Of a stretch of 26,236 nucleotides of DNA, positions 15,024 through 22,278 are shown piece by piece. The DNA lies in NCBI GenBank assembly GCA_031376995.1, contig JANMEO010000253.1, forward strand, positions 1 through 26,236, given 5' to 3'. Every line of letters starts with the position of its first letter. The stretch's first letter is position 1. Made by a program: the position numbers and the translations under genes. This DNA comes from CANHBY01 sp031376995 (GTDB lineage Bacteria; Pseudomonadota; Gammaproteobacteria; Burkholderiales; Burkholderiaceae_C). The notes beneath the pieces are model-generated. The model saw nothing but the letters and a program-made list of their open reading frames with translations, was not told where the DNA came from and ran no database searches.

Positions 15024-16010
15024 ATGATAACCATTAGATTTTTGCTTCTTTGGATTTTATTGATTGTACTGAGTCAAGCCGTTTTCAGTCAGACCAGGGT
15101 TCTTAAATTTAATCATACAGACACCCCATCTGGAAGTCGACATATTTCCGCCGAGTTTTTTGCAAAAAAGATATCAGATTATACCCAAGGCCGTTACAGG
15201 GTGCTGGTTTTTCACTCTGGCCAACTGGGCAATGATCAAGACAGTCTTGCACAGCTTTCAAAAGGGCAACTGGAGTTTACAGTCAGCGCCACGGGAACTT
15301 TGGCTTCCCAGTCTCCAAACCTCAACTTGACTAGTTTGCCTTATCTCGTCACCGACTATGAACATGGTTGGCGACTTTACGATCAGTCTCCATGGATTGC
15401 AAAGCAATTCAGTGTGCTTCCTGCAAAGGGGCTGCGGGTGCTATCAGTCTGGGAGGCTGGGTTTCGTAATTTTACGACCAAATCCCCGTTGCTGACGCCA
15501 GACGATGCGAAGGGTAAGAATATTAGAATATTTAACAATGAAATGCTTCGTTGGATTATTAACTCGATAGGCTATGAGCCGGTAGTGATTCCAATCACTG
15601 AGGTTTACCTGGCATTACAGCAGGGCAGGGTCGATGGACAAGAAAATCCACTGGATACAATTTTTTCTTTGCGTCTTTACGAGGTTGCGCCGAATCTGTC
15701 ACTGACCCAGCATGTTTACAGTCCGCTGCCATTTGTAATTTCTGAACAACTCTGGCAAAGCCTCAGTAACCCAGACAAAAAGGCTTTTTTGCTTGCGGCC
15801 AAAGAGGTCTCCAAGTTTTCAAGGGAGTTAGTGCGCGACAACGAGCGTCGACTGCTCGCCGCCATGAAAGAGCGAGGAGCAATCATTCACCTTTCCAACC
15901 AGCAACGTTTTCGCGAAGCAACCCAGTCGGTATACACCCTTGCGAAAGAAAAGTACGGTTTTGAGCTGGATGAGCTTGTCAGCGACTCCAAGAGATTGGC
16001 CTCGCCCTAG
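15024..16010 (+). CDS. TRAP transporter solute-binding protein (DctP family)
   Basis: Periplasmic receptor of the TRAP class, which usually delivers organic acids to DctQ/DctM. The 328-residue product has a signal peptide (ITIRFLLLWILLIVLSQAVF, probable cleavage before QTRVL). DctP motifs follow: AEFFAKKISDYTQGRYRV, HSGQLGNDQDSLAQLSKGQL, GFRNFTTKSPLLTPDDAKGK and QGRVDGQENPLDTIFS, the last holding the DGQENP signature. ATG 15024 is preceded by CGGGGTGAAA; GTG 15018 is the alternative. The TAG stop lies inside the 17-bp repeat at 16006-16022, so the native C-terminus may be slightly changed. No TRAP membrane subunit is present, making this a second orphan receptor beside the ABC-type one. Confidence 0.9.
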   Translation: MITIRFLLLWILLIVLSQAVFSQTRVLKFNHTDTPSGSRHISAEFFAKKISDYTQGRYRVLVFHSGQLGNDQDSLAQLSKGQLEFTVSATGTLASQSPNLNLTSLPYLVTDYEHGWRLYDQSPWIAKQFSVLPAKGLRVLSVWEAGFRNFTTKSPLLTPDDAKGKNIRIFNNEMLRWIINSIGYEPVVIPITEVYLALQQGRVDGQENPLDTIFSLRLYEVAPNLSLTQHVYSPLPFVISEQLWQSLSNPDKKAFLLAAKEVSKFSRELVRDNERRLLAAMKERGAIIHLSNQQRFREATQSVYTLAKEKYGFELDELVSDSKRLASP

Positions 16011-16022
16011 TGTCGTGTCAAG
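16006..16022 (+). repeat. 17-bp direct repeat, right copy
   Basis: Exact copy of 12350-12366. It carries the TAG stop (16008-16010) of the DctP-type gene, just as the left copy carries the yacG stop. Recombination between the copies would remove the leucine-rich-repeat relic and both binding-protein genes together. Confidence 0.8.
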
Positions 16023-16328
16023 CCACAAATGTCGGTCTATCACGTCGCCATCGGCCTGCAGCGCAAGACGCGCTTCTCACGTTCGCGGCGCATCTGGCGC
16101 CAACCGAAATTCTTCAGATCTTTCCTGAGAACCGTGAGGTGAGACAGGGCGTCATCACGGACAAGAAGCTGGGCCAAGGCGGCTTTGGCCGTGTTGTCGA
16201 GAACTTCCGCCGCCAGGGGCCGCCCAAGCACCGACGTTCGGTCGACATTGTTTCGCTGGTCAGCTCCTGCAGGGTGGTGTAGCTGGGCCGTATGATCACT
16301 GCCCAATCGGGCCTTGAAAAGATGGGGC
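16023..16328. other. Unidentified fragment between the right repeat and lolA
   Basis: This 306-bp stretch has higher G+C than the binding-protein genes. Frames of 60-90 codons are open on both strands, none recognisable. One minus-strand frame (ending near 16040) reads LLVRDDALSHLTVLRKDLKN with a basic tail RQMRREREKRVLRC, which could be a transposase or DNA-binding remnant. The evidence is too weak to annotate a gene. It may be the inner part of whatever element left the 17-bp repeat. Confidence 0.4.
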
Positions 16329-16961
16329 TCAATGAGTCAGCACATCGGTGCCAGCTGGCACCACAAAATCAAAGTGGGCAGCAGGCCACACGACAGCAAG
16401 CGTCCAACCAGAAAACCTCAATTCTGAGCGTTGCCCAAAACTGTCTATGATTTCAAGGGCAGCCAGCTCTTTGCCACGAAAACCGACCCTCAGAGATTGA
16501 AAGCCACCCTCTTTGAGCTTTGGCGTCGCCAAGGCCCAAATCAAACCCTCTTGGTCTGGTGCAGCAATGAGCTCAAAATCCTTATCCAGCCCGTCGCCAG
16601 ACAAAAGGGCTGCCGGCGTGGCACCCAAGGCTTGCGAGAGAGGCCGGGAACTGGCCTGATTGAGATCAGGATCAAACATCCAAACCTTGTGGCCATCTCC
16701 CACCAGCTCTTGCTCAAACGGCTTCTCATAAACAAAGCGAAAGCGATTCGGACGAGAAAATTCAAAATAGCCACTCGAATATTTTTTTTTGGCCCCGTCC
16801 CTCGAAGTCACCGTCTGGCTGAAAAGGGCACGACCCGATTTGACCTCGGCCACAAAAGCCCGCAAACCAGCCACCCCATCAGCCCCCCCACTAACAGCGA
16901 CAGCGCTGGGACCCCAAGTGAAAATAGCCAACCCAATTATTACATTTAAAAATAATTTCAT
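16329..16961 (-). CDS. lolA: Outer-membrane lipoprotein carrier protein LolA
   Basis: Periplasmic chaperone that receives lipoproteins from LolCDE and carries them to LolB at the outer membrane. The 210-residue product has an N-terminal signal peptide (MKLFLNVIIGLAIFTWGPSA, cleavage near AVA). The LolA-type single domain follows: FVAEVKSGRALFSQTV, then SSGYFEFSRPNRFRFVYEKP, VGDGHKVWMFDPDLNQ and ALEIIDSFGQRSELRF. The ATG overlaps the ftsK stop by 4 nt (ATGA), an ftsK-lolA operon also seen in many other proteobacteria. The gene after lolA in this group is often rarA; here lolA instead faces the accessory interval. Confidence 0.93.
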   Translation of the reverse strand: MKLFLNVIIGLAIFTWGPSAVAVSGGADGVAGLRAFVAEVKSGRALFSQTVTSRDGAKKKYSSGYFEFSRPNRFRFVYEKPFEQELVGDGHKVWMFDPDLNQASSRPLSQALGATPAALLSGDGLDKDFELIAAPDQEGLIWALATPKLKEGGFQSLRVGFRGKELAALEIIDSFGQRSELRFSGWTLAVVWPAAHFDFVVPAGTDVLTH

Positions 16962-19357
16962 TCTGCATGAACTGGAACCATGATGTCCCGGTTTCCGTTG
17001 GTAGCCATACTAGAGACGAGTCCTGATTTTTCCATTTGTTCAAGCAAACGGGCCGCCCGGTTGTATCCAATGCGCAAATGGCGTTGCACCAGTGAAATAG
17101 ATGCCCGTCGATGTTGCAACACAACGGCCACAGCCTGATCGTACATGGGATCGGTCTCACTGCCCTCAGCGCCAGCAGCCCCCAAGAGGCTCGCCTCATC
17201 CGAACCGTCCTCCAGCGTGCCACCCTCGAGGAGGCCTTCGATGTAGTTGGGCTGACCTTGACTTTTCAAATAGTTGACAACGCGATGAACCTCTTCATCA
17301 CTCACAAAAGCGCCGTGGACACGCACAGGCAGCCCCGTACCTGAAGGCATATAAAGCATGTCGCCCATGCCCAGCAGCGCTTCAGCCCCCATTTGATCGA
17401 GGATGGTTCGGCTGTCAATCTTGCTGCTGACTTGAAAACTTAATCGGGTCGGTATGTTGGCCTTGATCAATCCTGTAATCACGTCAACACTGGGTCGCTG
17501 TGTCGCCAAAATTAAATGAATCCCAGCTGCGCGGGCTTTTTGAGCCAACCGAGCAATCAGCTCTTCAATTTTCTTGCCCACCACCATCATTAAATCAGCC
17601 AGCTCATCGATCACGATCACAACAAAGGGCAATCGGTCCAAAGGCTCAGGCGCTTCGGGTGTCAGACTGAAAGGGTTGGCAAGGGTCTCGCCACGCTCTG
17701 CAGCGTCAGTCAACTTTTTGTTATAACCCGAGAGGTTTCGCACCCCCAATTTGCTCATCAGCTTGTAGCGGCGCTCCATCTCGCCCACACCCCAGTTTAG
17801 GGCATTGGCCGCTTGCTTCATGTCAGTCACCACCGGACACAGCAAATGCGGTATCCCCTCGTAAACGCTCATTTCGAGCATCTTCGGATCGATCAATATC
17901 AAGCGCACATCTCGCGCCTCGGCCTTGTACAGCAACGACAAAATCATGGCGTTGATACCCACCGACTTGCCTGACCCGGTGGTCCCAGCCACCAAGCAGT
18001 GTGGCATTTTGGCCAAATCAGCCACCACAGGGTTGCCAACGATGTCTTTGCCCAAACCCATGGTCAACATCGAGGCCGCATCGTTGTACACCCCTGACCC
18101 CAAAATTTCAGTCAATAAAATGGTCTGGCGTTTTGGGTTGGGCAACTCCAAAGCCATCGTGGTGCGCCCCGGAATGGTCTCGACAACACGAATACTCACC
18201 AGGCTCAAACTCCGCGCCAAATCCTTAGCCAAGTTCACCACCTGGGAGCCTTTGACCCCTGTGGCAGGCTCGATCTCATAACGAGTGATCACGGGCCCTG
18301 GTGAAGCCGTAACCACCCTCACTTCAACACCGAAGTCTTTGAGCTTTTTCTCAATCAAGCGTGAAGTCATTTCGAGAGTTTCAGGCGTCACCGACTCCGC
18401 ACGCGTTCGTGGTGCTGCATCGAGCAACTCCACTTGAGGAAGCTTGGTTTCAATGAGGTCAGTGAACAACGATTGTTGTTTTTCCTTGGCAACTCGTTCA
18501 CTCGTGGGGACTTCAAGCAATGGAGGCGCTAACGCCTTGGGTTTGGGCACCACGGCGGGTGTGCGCTGTTCAATGACTTGTTCATGCTCATGCTCATGCT
18601 CATGCTCACGCTCACGCAGTGCTTTTTGACCCACACGCTTGTCTTCGGCGCGCTCACGCAGCGCCATCCGGCGTTGGCCGACAGACTCAAGCGCAGCGCC
18701 AATGCGCTCTGCCAAGTGCAGCCAAGAAAACCGAAACGACAGTGCAAATCCAAGTACCAGGATCGAGATCCAAAAAACACCTGAACCCGAGAAACCTAGC
18801 CAATGCTGACTGAGCGACCCCAAGGTATAACCCAAGACGCCACCGGCATGGGCCCCAGGTACCCGGCCCTCCCACTGGTACAGCCTGGTCCACTCCAACG
18901 CACAACTGGCGCACAACAAGGACAACAGCCCTATCCAGAATATCCAGCTTGGGATTTGTCGACTTTGTTCAACGGGCCAATCATCACCCCGCAAAATACT
19001 GGCCACTTTCCCCAGCCAGGCACGCAGCCCCACCAGCATCAACCACCAAGCAGAGTACCCGAAAAGAAAAAAGCTCAGATCCGAAGCCCAAGCACCGATT
19101 GAACCGACCAAGTTGTGCACTTGGGGGTCATGACCGCGGGTTGAAAATGCAGAATCTGAGGGGTGATAACTGAACAAGGCCAGCAAGCCCAACAACAACA
19201 ATGCACCCGCAATAAACACCAAGGCTTGCGTACGAATACCAGCCAACCAAGATGAATGGGGTGAGGCAGACGTCGCAGGATCAGCGCAAGCTTGAGATTG
19301 CTTTCCCCGCACAAGTGCCGGGACTTCAGAGCGCATCGATCCGAGTGGAAAGGTCAT
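16958..19357 (-). CDS. ftsK: DNA translocase FtsK
   Basis: Septum-bound motor that pumps chromosome termini into daughter cells and activates XerCD recombination at dif. The 799-residue protein has hydrophobic membrane segments near residues 42-64, 86-114, 137-155 and 190-208. A charged linker of variable sequence runs to about 320, including an alternating Glu-His run (EHEHEHEHE, 251-259). The alpha/beta motor has Walker A GTTGSGKS at 458-465 and Walker B VIVIDELADLM around 580-590. A C-terminal winged-helix gamma domain (about 735-796; SLVQRHLRIGYNRAARLLEQ) reads KOPS sites. The linker is much shorter than in the E. coli protein. ATG 19357 is used; an in-frame ATG at 19336 is an alternative. 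Overlaps lolA by 4 nt. Confidence 0.97.
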   Translation of the reverse strand: MTFPLGSMRSEVPALVRGKQSQACADPATSASPHSSWLAGIRTQALVFIAGALLLLGLLALFSYHPSDSAFSTRGHDPQVHNLVGSIGAWASDLSFFLFGYSAWWLMLVGLRAWLGKVASILRGDDWPVEQSRQIPSWIFWIGLLSLLCASCALEWTRLYQWEGRVPGAHAGGVLGYTLGSLSQHWLGFSGSGVFWISILVLGFALSFRFSWLHLAERIGAALESVGQRRMALRERAEDKRVGQKALREREHEHEHEHEQVIEQRTPAVVPKPKALAPPLLEVPTSERVAKEKQQSLFTDLIETKLPQVELLDAAPRTRAESVTPETLEMTSRLIEKKLKDFGVEVRVVTASPGPVITRYEIEPATGVKGSQVVNLAKDLARSLSLVSIRVVETIPGRTTMALELPNPKRQTILLTEILGSGVYNDAASMLTMGLGKDIVGNPVVADLAKMPHCLVAGTTGSGKSVGINAMILSLLYKAEARDVRLILIDPKMLEMSVYEGIPHLLCPVVTDMKQAANALNWGVGEMERRYKLMSKLGVRNLSGYNKKLTDAAERGETLANPFSLTPEAPEPLDRLPFVVIVIDELADLMMVVGKKIEELIARLAQKARAAGIHLILATQRPSVDVITGLIKANIPTRLSFQVSSKIDSRTILDQMGAEALLGMGDMLYMPSGTGLPVRVHGAFVSDEEVHRVVNYLKSQGQPNYIEGLLEGGTLEDGSDEASLLGAAGAEGSETDPMYDQAVAVVLQHRRASISLVQRHLRIGYNRAARLLEQMEKSGLVSSMATNGNRDIMVPVHAE
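18583..18618 (+). repeat. Hexanucleotide tandem repeat inside ftsK
   Basis: Four perfect copies of catgct (18583-18606) are followed by two degenerate copies (cacgct, cacgca). On the coding strand they encode the Glu-His run of the FtsK linker. Six-base units keep the frame, so slippage would lengthen or shorten the linker by two residues at a time. Confidence 0.85.
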
Positions 19358-19559
19358 GAGTCACATTGTGGCGGATGAATGACTGAAACAACAACCTCAG
19401 CTTGGGACCTGGGCGATACACGGGGGCACGCATGCCAACCAAAATAACCAAGGCCCCTTCAGACCCCAAAATTCAGATCTGCTAATTAGGGCCTGTACCG
19501 TATACCCGTCGGATATGAAGATGTTGTGTTCATGAGTCGTTTGGGCGGTGAGCCTGCCA
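19358..19559. repeat. ftsK upstream region with a half-copy of the palindromic element
   Basis: The gap between the Crp-type gene and ftsK contains, at 19503-19526, a stretch matching the left end of the palindrome at 6202-6225 at 19 of 24 positions. It continues as TGTGTT to 19530. No matching second arm follows, so this is a half-copy or remnant. No clear promoter for ftsK is visible. Confidence 0.5.
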
Positions 19560-20222
19560 TCAGGTCAATCGCTCCTTGATGATGACAGAGCCATTTTCTT
19601 GGGTTTCAACCATTCCGCGCTGCTCCAAGTCTTTCATAACGCGGCTCACCATTTCTCTGGAGGCTCCGACCACTTTGGCCAAATCCTGGCGAGACACTTT
19701 GCTGCGAATAATTTTAGTTTCTCCGTCATCTTCAGCCATATCAAGCAAGGTGCGAGCCACACGACCATAGACATCCAACAGTGCCAATGACTCAATCTGA
19801 CGGTCAGCACTGCGCAAGCGCTGAACCAAGCCGCGCAAAATGGCGTAAGACAAGCTCGAGTTGTCAGGTAGGCACCGCGTAAACTCCGCCCGCCCCAAGA
19901 TCAGCATATCGGTCTGAACTTCTGCACGCACGGTCGCCGAATGAGGCTCGTTATCGATCAAACTCATTTCACCCACATAGTCGCCAGACTGCAACACTGC
20001 CAAAATGACCTCTCGCCCTCTGGAGTCTGCCGTCAATACCCGGGCTCGGCCAGTGAGCAAAATAAAAAGCGCATTCGACTTGCGGCCATGCTCCACAATA
20101 ATCTCGCCGCGTCGAAAGCGACGCTTAACAACGCTGTCTGCAACACCTTGTGCCTGGTCAATGGTCAACATCGAAAACAGCGGTACACGACGGATCAGAT
20201 CCAGGTTGGACAACATGGCCAT
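19560..20222 (-). CDS. Crp/Fnr-family transcriptional regulator
   Basis: A cytoplasmic DNA-binding regulator. The 220-residue product from ATG 20222 has an N-terminal cyclic-nucleotide-binding beta-barrel (VKRRFRRGEIIVEHGRKSNA, LTGRARVLTAD, GDYVGEMSLIDNEPHSATVR). A long dimer helix follows (RLRSADRQIESLALLDVYGR), then a winged-helix domain whose recognition region is VSRQDLAKVVGASREMVSRV. The phosphate-cassette-like GEMSLID with following S-A-T-V-R resembles the Crp type that binds a cyclic nucleotide. The Fnr iron-sulfur cysteines are absent. AAGGG about 9 nt before ATG 20222 supports this start; ATG 20216 and TTG 20228 are alternatives. Divergent from trxB. The targets and ligand are not determinable here. 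Confidence 0.92.
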   Translation of the reverse strand: MAMLSNLDLIRRVPLFSMLTIDQAQGVADSVVKRRFRRGEIIVEHGRKSNALFILLTGRARVLTADSRGREVILAVLQSGDYVGEMSLIDNEPHSATVRAEVQTDMLILGRAEFTRCLPDNSSLSYAILRGLVQRLRSADRQIESLALLDVYGRVARTLLDMAEDDGETKIIRSKVSRQDLAKVVGASREMVSRVMKDLEQRGMVETQENGSVIIKERLT

Positions 20223-20416
20223 GAACAATCCCTTTCCAATGATTTAAGTAAGCGTGCAAACCACACGGCCCAGCCAGTTACTGCCACCGGAGGTGAGCAA
20301 CCTGTGAAACTATTCTCACTAGCTGTTGGCACAATAAGAACTCTTGATGAGCCACAAAAGGCCGTCTTCTTTGAAAATCCTCCCGAGTTCAGTGAGCTCT
20401 CAATTCATCACATGCC

Positions 20417-21367
20417 ATGACAACCACCACTCGACATGCTCAGGTTTTGATCCTAGGTTCCGGCCCAGCCGGCTATACGGCTGCGGTCTATGCAGCCCGC
20501 GCCAACCTCCATCCTGTGCTTTTGACCGGCATGGACCAAGGCGGTCAGTTAATGACCACCACAGACGTCGACAACTGGCCAGCCGATGCCCACGGTGTGA
20601 TGGGCCCAGACCTCATGCAGCGCTTTGCAGAACACGCTAAGCGCTTCCATACGGAAATTATTTTTGACCATGTCCATGAGGTTGATTTCTCCAAGCGGCC
20701 CTTCACCCTTCGCGCAGGTTCCAGCGAGTACACCTGCGATGCGCTGATCATCGCCACCGGAGCCTCAGCCAAGTATTTGGGCTTACCTTCTGAGCAAGCA
20801 TTCATGGGGCGTGGCGTCAGCGGCTGTGCAACCTGTGACGGCTTTTTTTACCGCGATCAGCCTGTCTGCGTGATTGGCGGCGGCAATACAGCAGTTGAAG
20901 AGAGCCTTTACTTGTCAAACATTGCCAGCGAAGTCAACCTCATTCACCGTCGCGACAAGTTCAAAGCTGAGGCGATCCTGATTGACAAACTTCAAGCCAA
21001 GGTCAAAGTCGGAAAAATCAAACTCCACCTCTGGAACACTCTGGACGAAGTCTTGGGCGACACCAGTGGAGTCACAGGGGTGCGCATCCAAAACACCCAG
21101 TCTGGGCTGAAGACCGAGCTCAGAGTCAATGGCTGCTTTGTGGCGATCGGTCATCAGCCCAACACCAAAATCTTTGAAGGCCAACTGGCCATGAAAGACG
21201 GCTACATCATCACCCAAAGCGGTCTCAACGGCATGGCCACCGTCACCAGCGTCCCAGGCGTCTTTGCTGCCGGAGACGTACAAGACCATGTCTACCGTCA
21301 AGCGATCACCAGCGCAGGCACGGGCTGCATGGCCGCCCTTGATGCCCAGCGTTTTCTAGAGCAATAG
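20417..21367 (+). CDS. trxB: Thioredoxin-disulfide reductase
   Basis: NADPH-dependent flavoenzyme that reduces thioredoxin in the cytoplasm. The 316-residue product has the FAD-binding GSGPAGYTAAVYAAR near the N-terminus, the redox-active GCATCDGFFY (CATC at 137-140), the NADP-binding VIGGGNTAVEE near 152-162 and the C-terminal FAD motif AAGDVQD. The length is standard for the low-molecular-weight bacterial type. ATG 20417 has no strong ribosome binding site; homology begins at TRHAQVLILGSGPAG, so this start is plausible. Divergent from the Crp-type gene across 194 nt. Followed by an inverted-repeat element whose long hairpin may end the transcript. Confidence 0.96.
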   Translation: MTTTTRHAQVLILGSGPAGYTAAVYAARANLHPVLLTGMDQGGQLMTTTDVDNWPADAHGVMGPDLMQRFAEHAKRFHTEIIFDHVHEVDFSKRPFTLRAGSSEYTCDALIIATGASAKYLGLPSEQAFMGRGVSGCATCDGFFYRDQPVCVIGGGNTAVEESLYLSNIASEVNLIHRRDKFKAEAILIDKLQAKVKVGKIKLHLWNTLDEVLGDTSGVTGVRIQNTQSGLKTELRVNGCFVAIGHQPNTKIFEGQLAMKDGYIITQSGLNGMATVTSVPGVFAAGDVQDHVYRQAITSAGTGCMAALDAQRFLEQ

Positions 21368-21373
21368 TCGATT

Positions 21374-21535
21374 CATTGAACCTAGAAATGGCAGTTGAAC
21401 GCGCCCGAGTGGTCTGCGATGTGGGTGCATAGCGCTCTCACCCACATGGTGATGGTCGTAGTGGGTCAAATTGCCAGCATTTATCAGGGGTTGCTTGCGG
21501 AAGAAGGCGGTCAACTGCCGTTTCTAGGTTGAATG
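21374..21535. repeat. 162-bp element with 29-bp terminal inverted repeats
   Basis: The left arm 21374-21402 and the complement of 21507-21535 match at 26 of 29 positions; the core CCTAGAAAyGGCAGTTGA differs at one base. The interior (about 104 bp) codes for nothing and contains its own perfect 9-bp hairpin, ATGTGGGTG (21419-21427) with CACCCACAT (21439-21447). It lies 7 bp after the trxB stop. The size and ends suggest a MITE or REP/BIME-like unit. It may also work as a transcription end or mRNA stabiliser for trxB. Confidence 0.75.
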
Positions 21536-21622
21536 GGTATGCGAGCATTTGCAACGCCGCAAACTCATTGGCCAAACGGCTCAGGGACACAGGGACACAG
21601 CATCTTCAGGTTGGATGGCTAT
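21526..21622. repeat. Repeat mosaic upstream of rpmB
   Basis: aggttgaatgggtat (21526-21540) and aggttggatggctat (21608-21622) are 13/15 direct repeats. Between them lie a tandem pair of agggacac (21583-21598) and the exact 19-mer acacagcatcttcaggttg (21595-21613) also found at the right end of the palindrome at 6335-6353. The stretch looks like remnants of the same repeat family placed next to the rpmB promoter. Confidence 0.6.
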
Positions 21623-21639
21623 ACACGACAAAAACGGCT

Positions 21640-21645
21640 TATAAT
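21640..21645 (+). promoter_or_regulatory. Probable -10 element of rpmB-rpmG
   Basis: Perfect TATAAT, 115 nt before the rpmB ATG. A standard-spaced -35 would be GGCTAT at 17 nt, which is poor and would fall in the repeat-derived sequence. The strong -10 and ribosomal context support it. Confidence 0.5.
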
Positions 21646-21759
21646 CAGAGTCTTTGCGAAATTCTGAGGTTCTTGCTTTCGCTTAAATCGCTGGCATGCT
21701 CGGTGATTTGAAGCAGGTATTCCTTGCTCTCAAACTTTATTCAATATCGGAGAAGCGTC

Positions 21760-21993
21760 ATGGCACGCGTCTGTCAAGTCACGGGCAAGCGCCCGATGGT
21801 TGGGAACAATGTATCCCACGCCAACAACAAAACCAAGCGCCGTTTTTTACCCAATCTGCACTACCGTCGTTTCTGGGTCGAAACTGAAAACCGCTGGGTT
21901 CGTCTGCGCATCTCCAATGCCGCTCTCCGCCTGATTGACAAAGTCGGGGTTGATCAAGTCGTTGCCGACTTGCGCGCCCGTGGCCAACTCTGA
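21760..21993 (+). CDS. rpmB: 50S ribosomal protein L28
   Basis: Large-subunit ribosomal protein. The 77-residue product begins MARVCQVTGKRPMVGNNVSH and includes TKRRFLPNLHYRRFW, matching L28 in start and length. The ATG is preceded by CGGAGAAGCGTC, a good ribosome binding site. The upstream in-frame extension to 21724 is not part of the family. Followed after 23 nt by rpmG, the usual pair. Confidence 0.98.
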   Translation: MARVCQVTGKRPMVGNNVSHANNKTKRRFLPNLHYRRFWVETENRWVRLRISNAALRLIDKVGVDQVVADLRARGQL

Positions 21994-22016
21994 ACCAACC
22001 TTCAAGGATCTAGATC

Positions 22017-22184
22017 ATGGCAAAAGGCGGACGCGAAAAAATTAAACTAGAGTCTTCAGCGGGCACTGGACACTTTTACACCACTGACAAAAATAAAAAA
22101 ACCAAGCCTGAAAAGCTTGAGATCATGAAATTTGATCCCAAAGCTCGCAAGCATGTCATGTACAAAGAGACCAAACTCAAGTAA
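22017..22184 (+). CDS. rpmG: 50S ribosomal protein L33
   Basis: Large-subunit ribosomal protein of 55 residues: MAKGGREKIKLESSAGTGHF, followed by YTTDKNKKTKPEKLEIMKFD and a C-terminal end KHVMYKETKLK. The CXXC zinc cysteines are absent, so it is the zinc-free L33 form, as in most proteobacteria. AAGGATCTAGATC gives the ribosome binding site. It is the end of the rpmB-rpmG unit, followed by a strong terminator. Confidence 0.98.
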   Translation: MAKGGREKIKLESSAGTGHFYTTDKNKKTKPEKLEIMKFDPKARKHVMYKETKLK

Positions 22185-22216
22185 GGCTCAAACCAAAAAT
22201 CCCACAAATTGCACAC

Positions 22217-22245
22217 AAAAAACCCGCTTCAAGAGCGGGTTTTTT
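22217..22245. terminator. Bidirectional intrinsic terminator
   Basis: CCCGCT (22223-22228) pairs with AGCGGG (22234-22239) around TCAAG. Six A residues precede and six T residues follow the stem. It serves rpmG on the plus strand and the convergent desaturase gene on the minus strand. Confidence 0.92.
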
Positions 22246-22278
22246 GTTGTCTGATTTTTGTTGCCTAGCCATGAAGCC

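Noticed and set aside
16010..16282. Plus-strand frame with LGQGGFGRV, like the glycine loop of a protein kinase
   Set aside because: The frame is only 90 codons, has no catalytic HRD/DFG motifs and lies in a degenerate fragment; the match is taken as chance.
18583..18618. Possible CRISPR-like repeat array
   Set aside because: The units are contiguous hexamers inside the ftsK reading frame, with no spacers.
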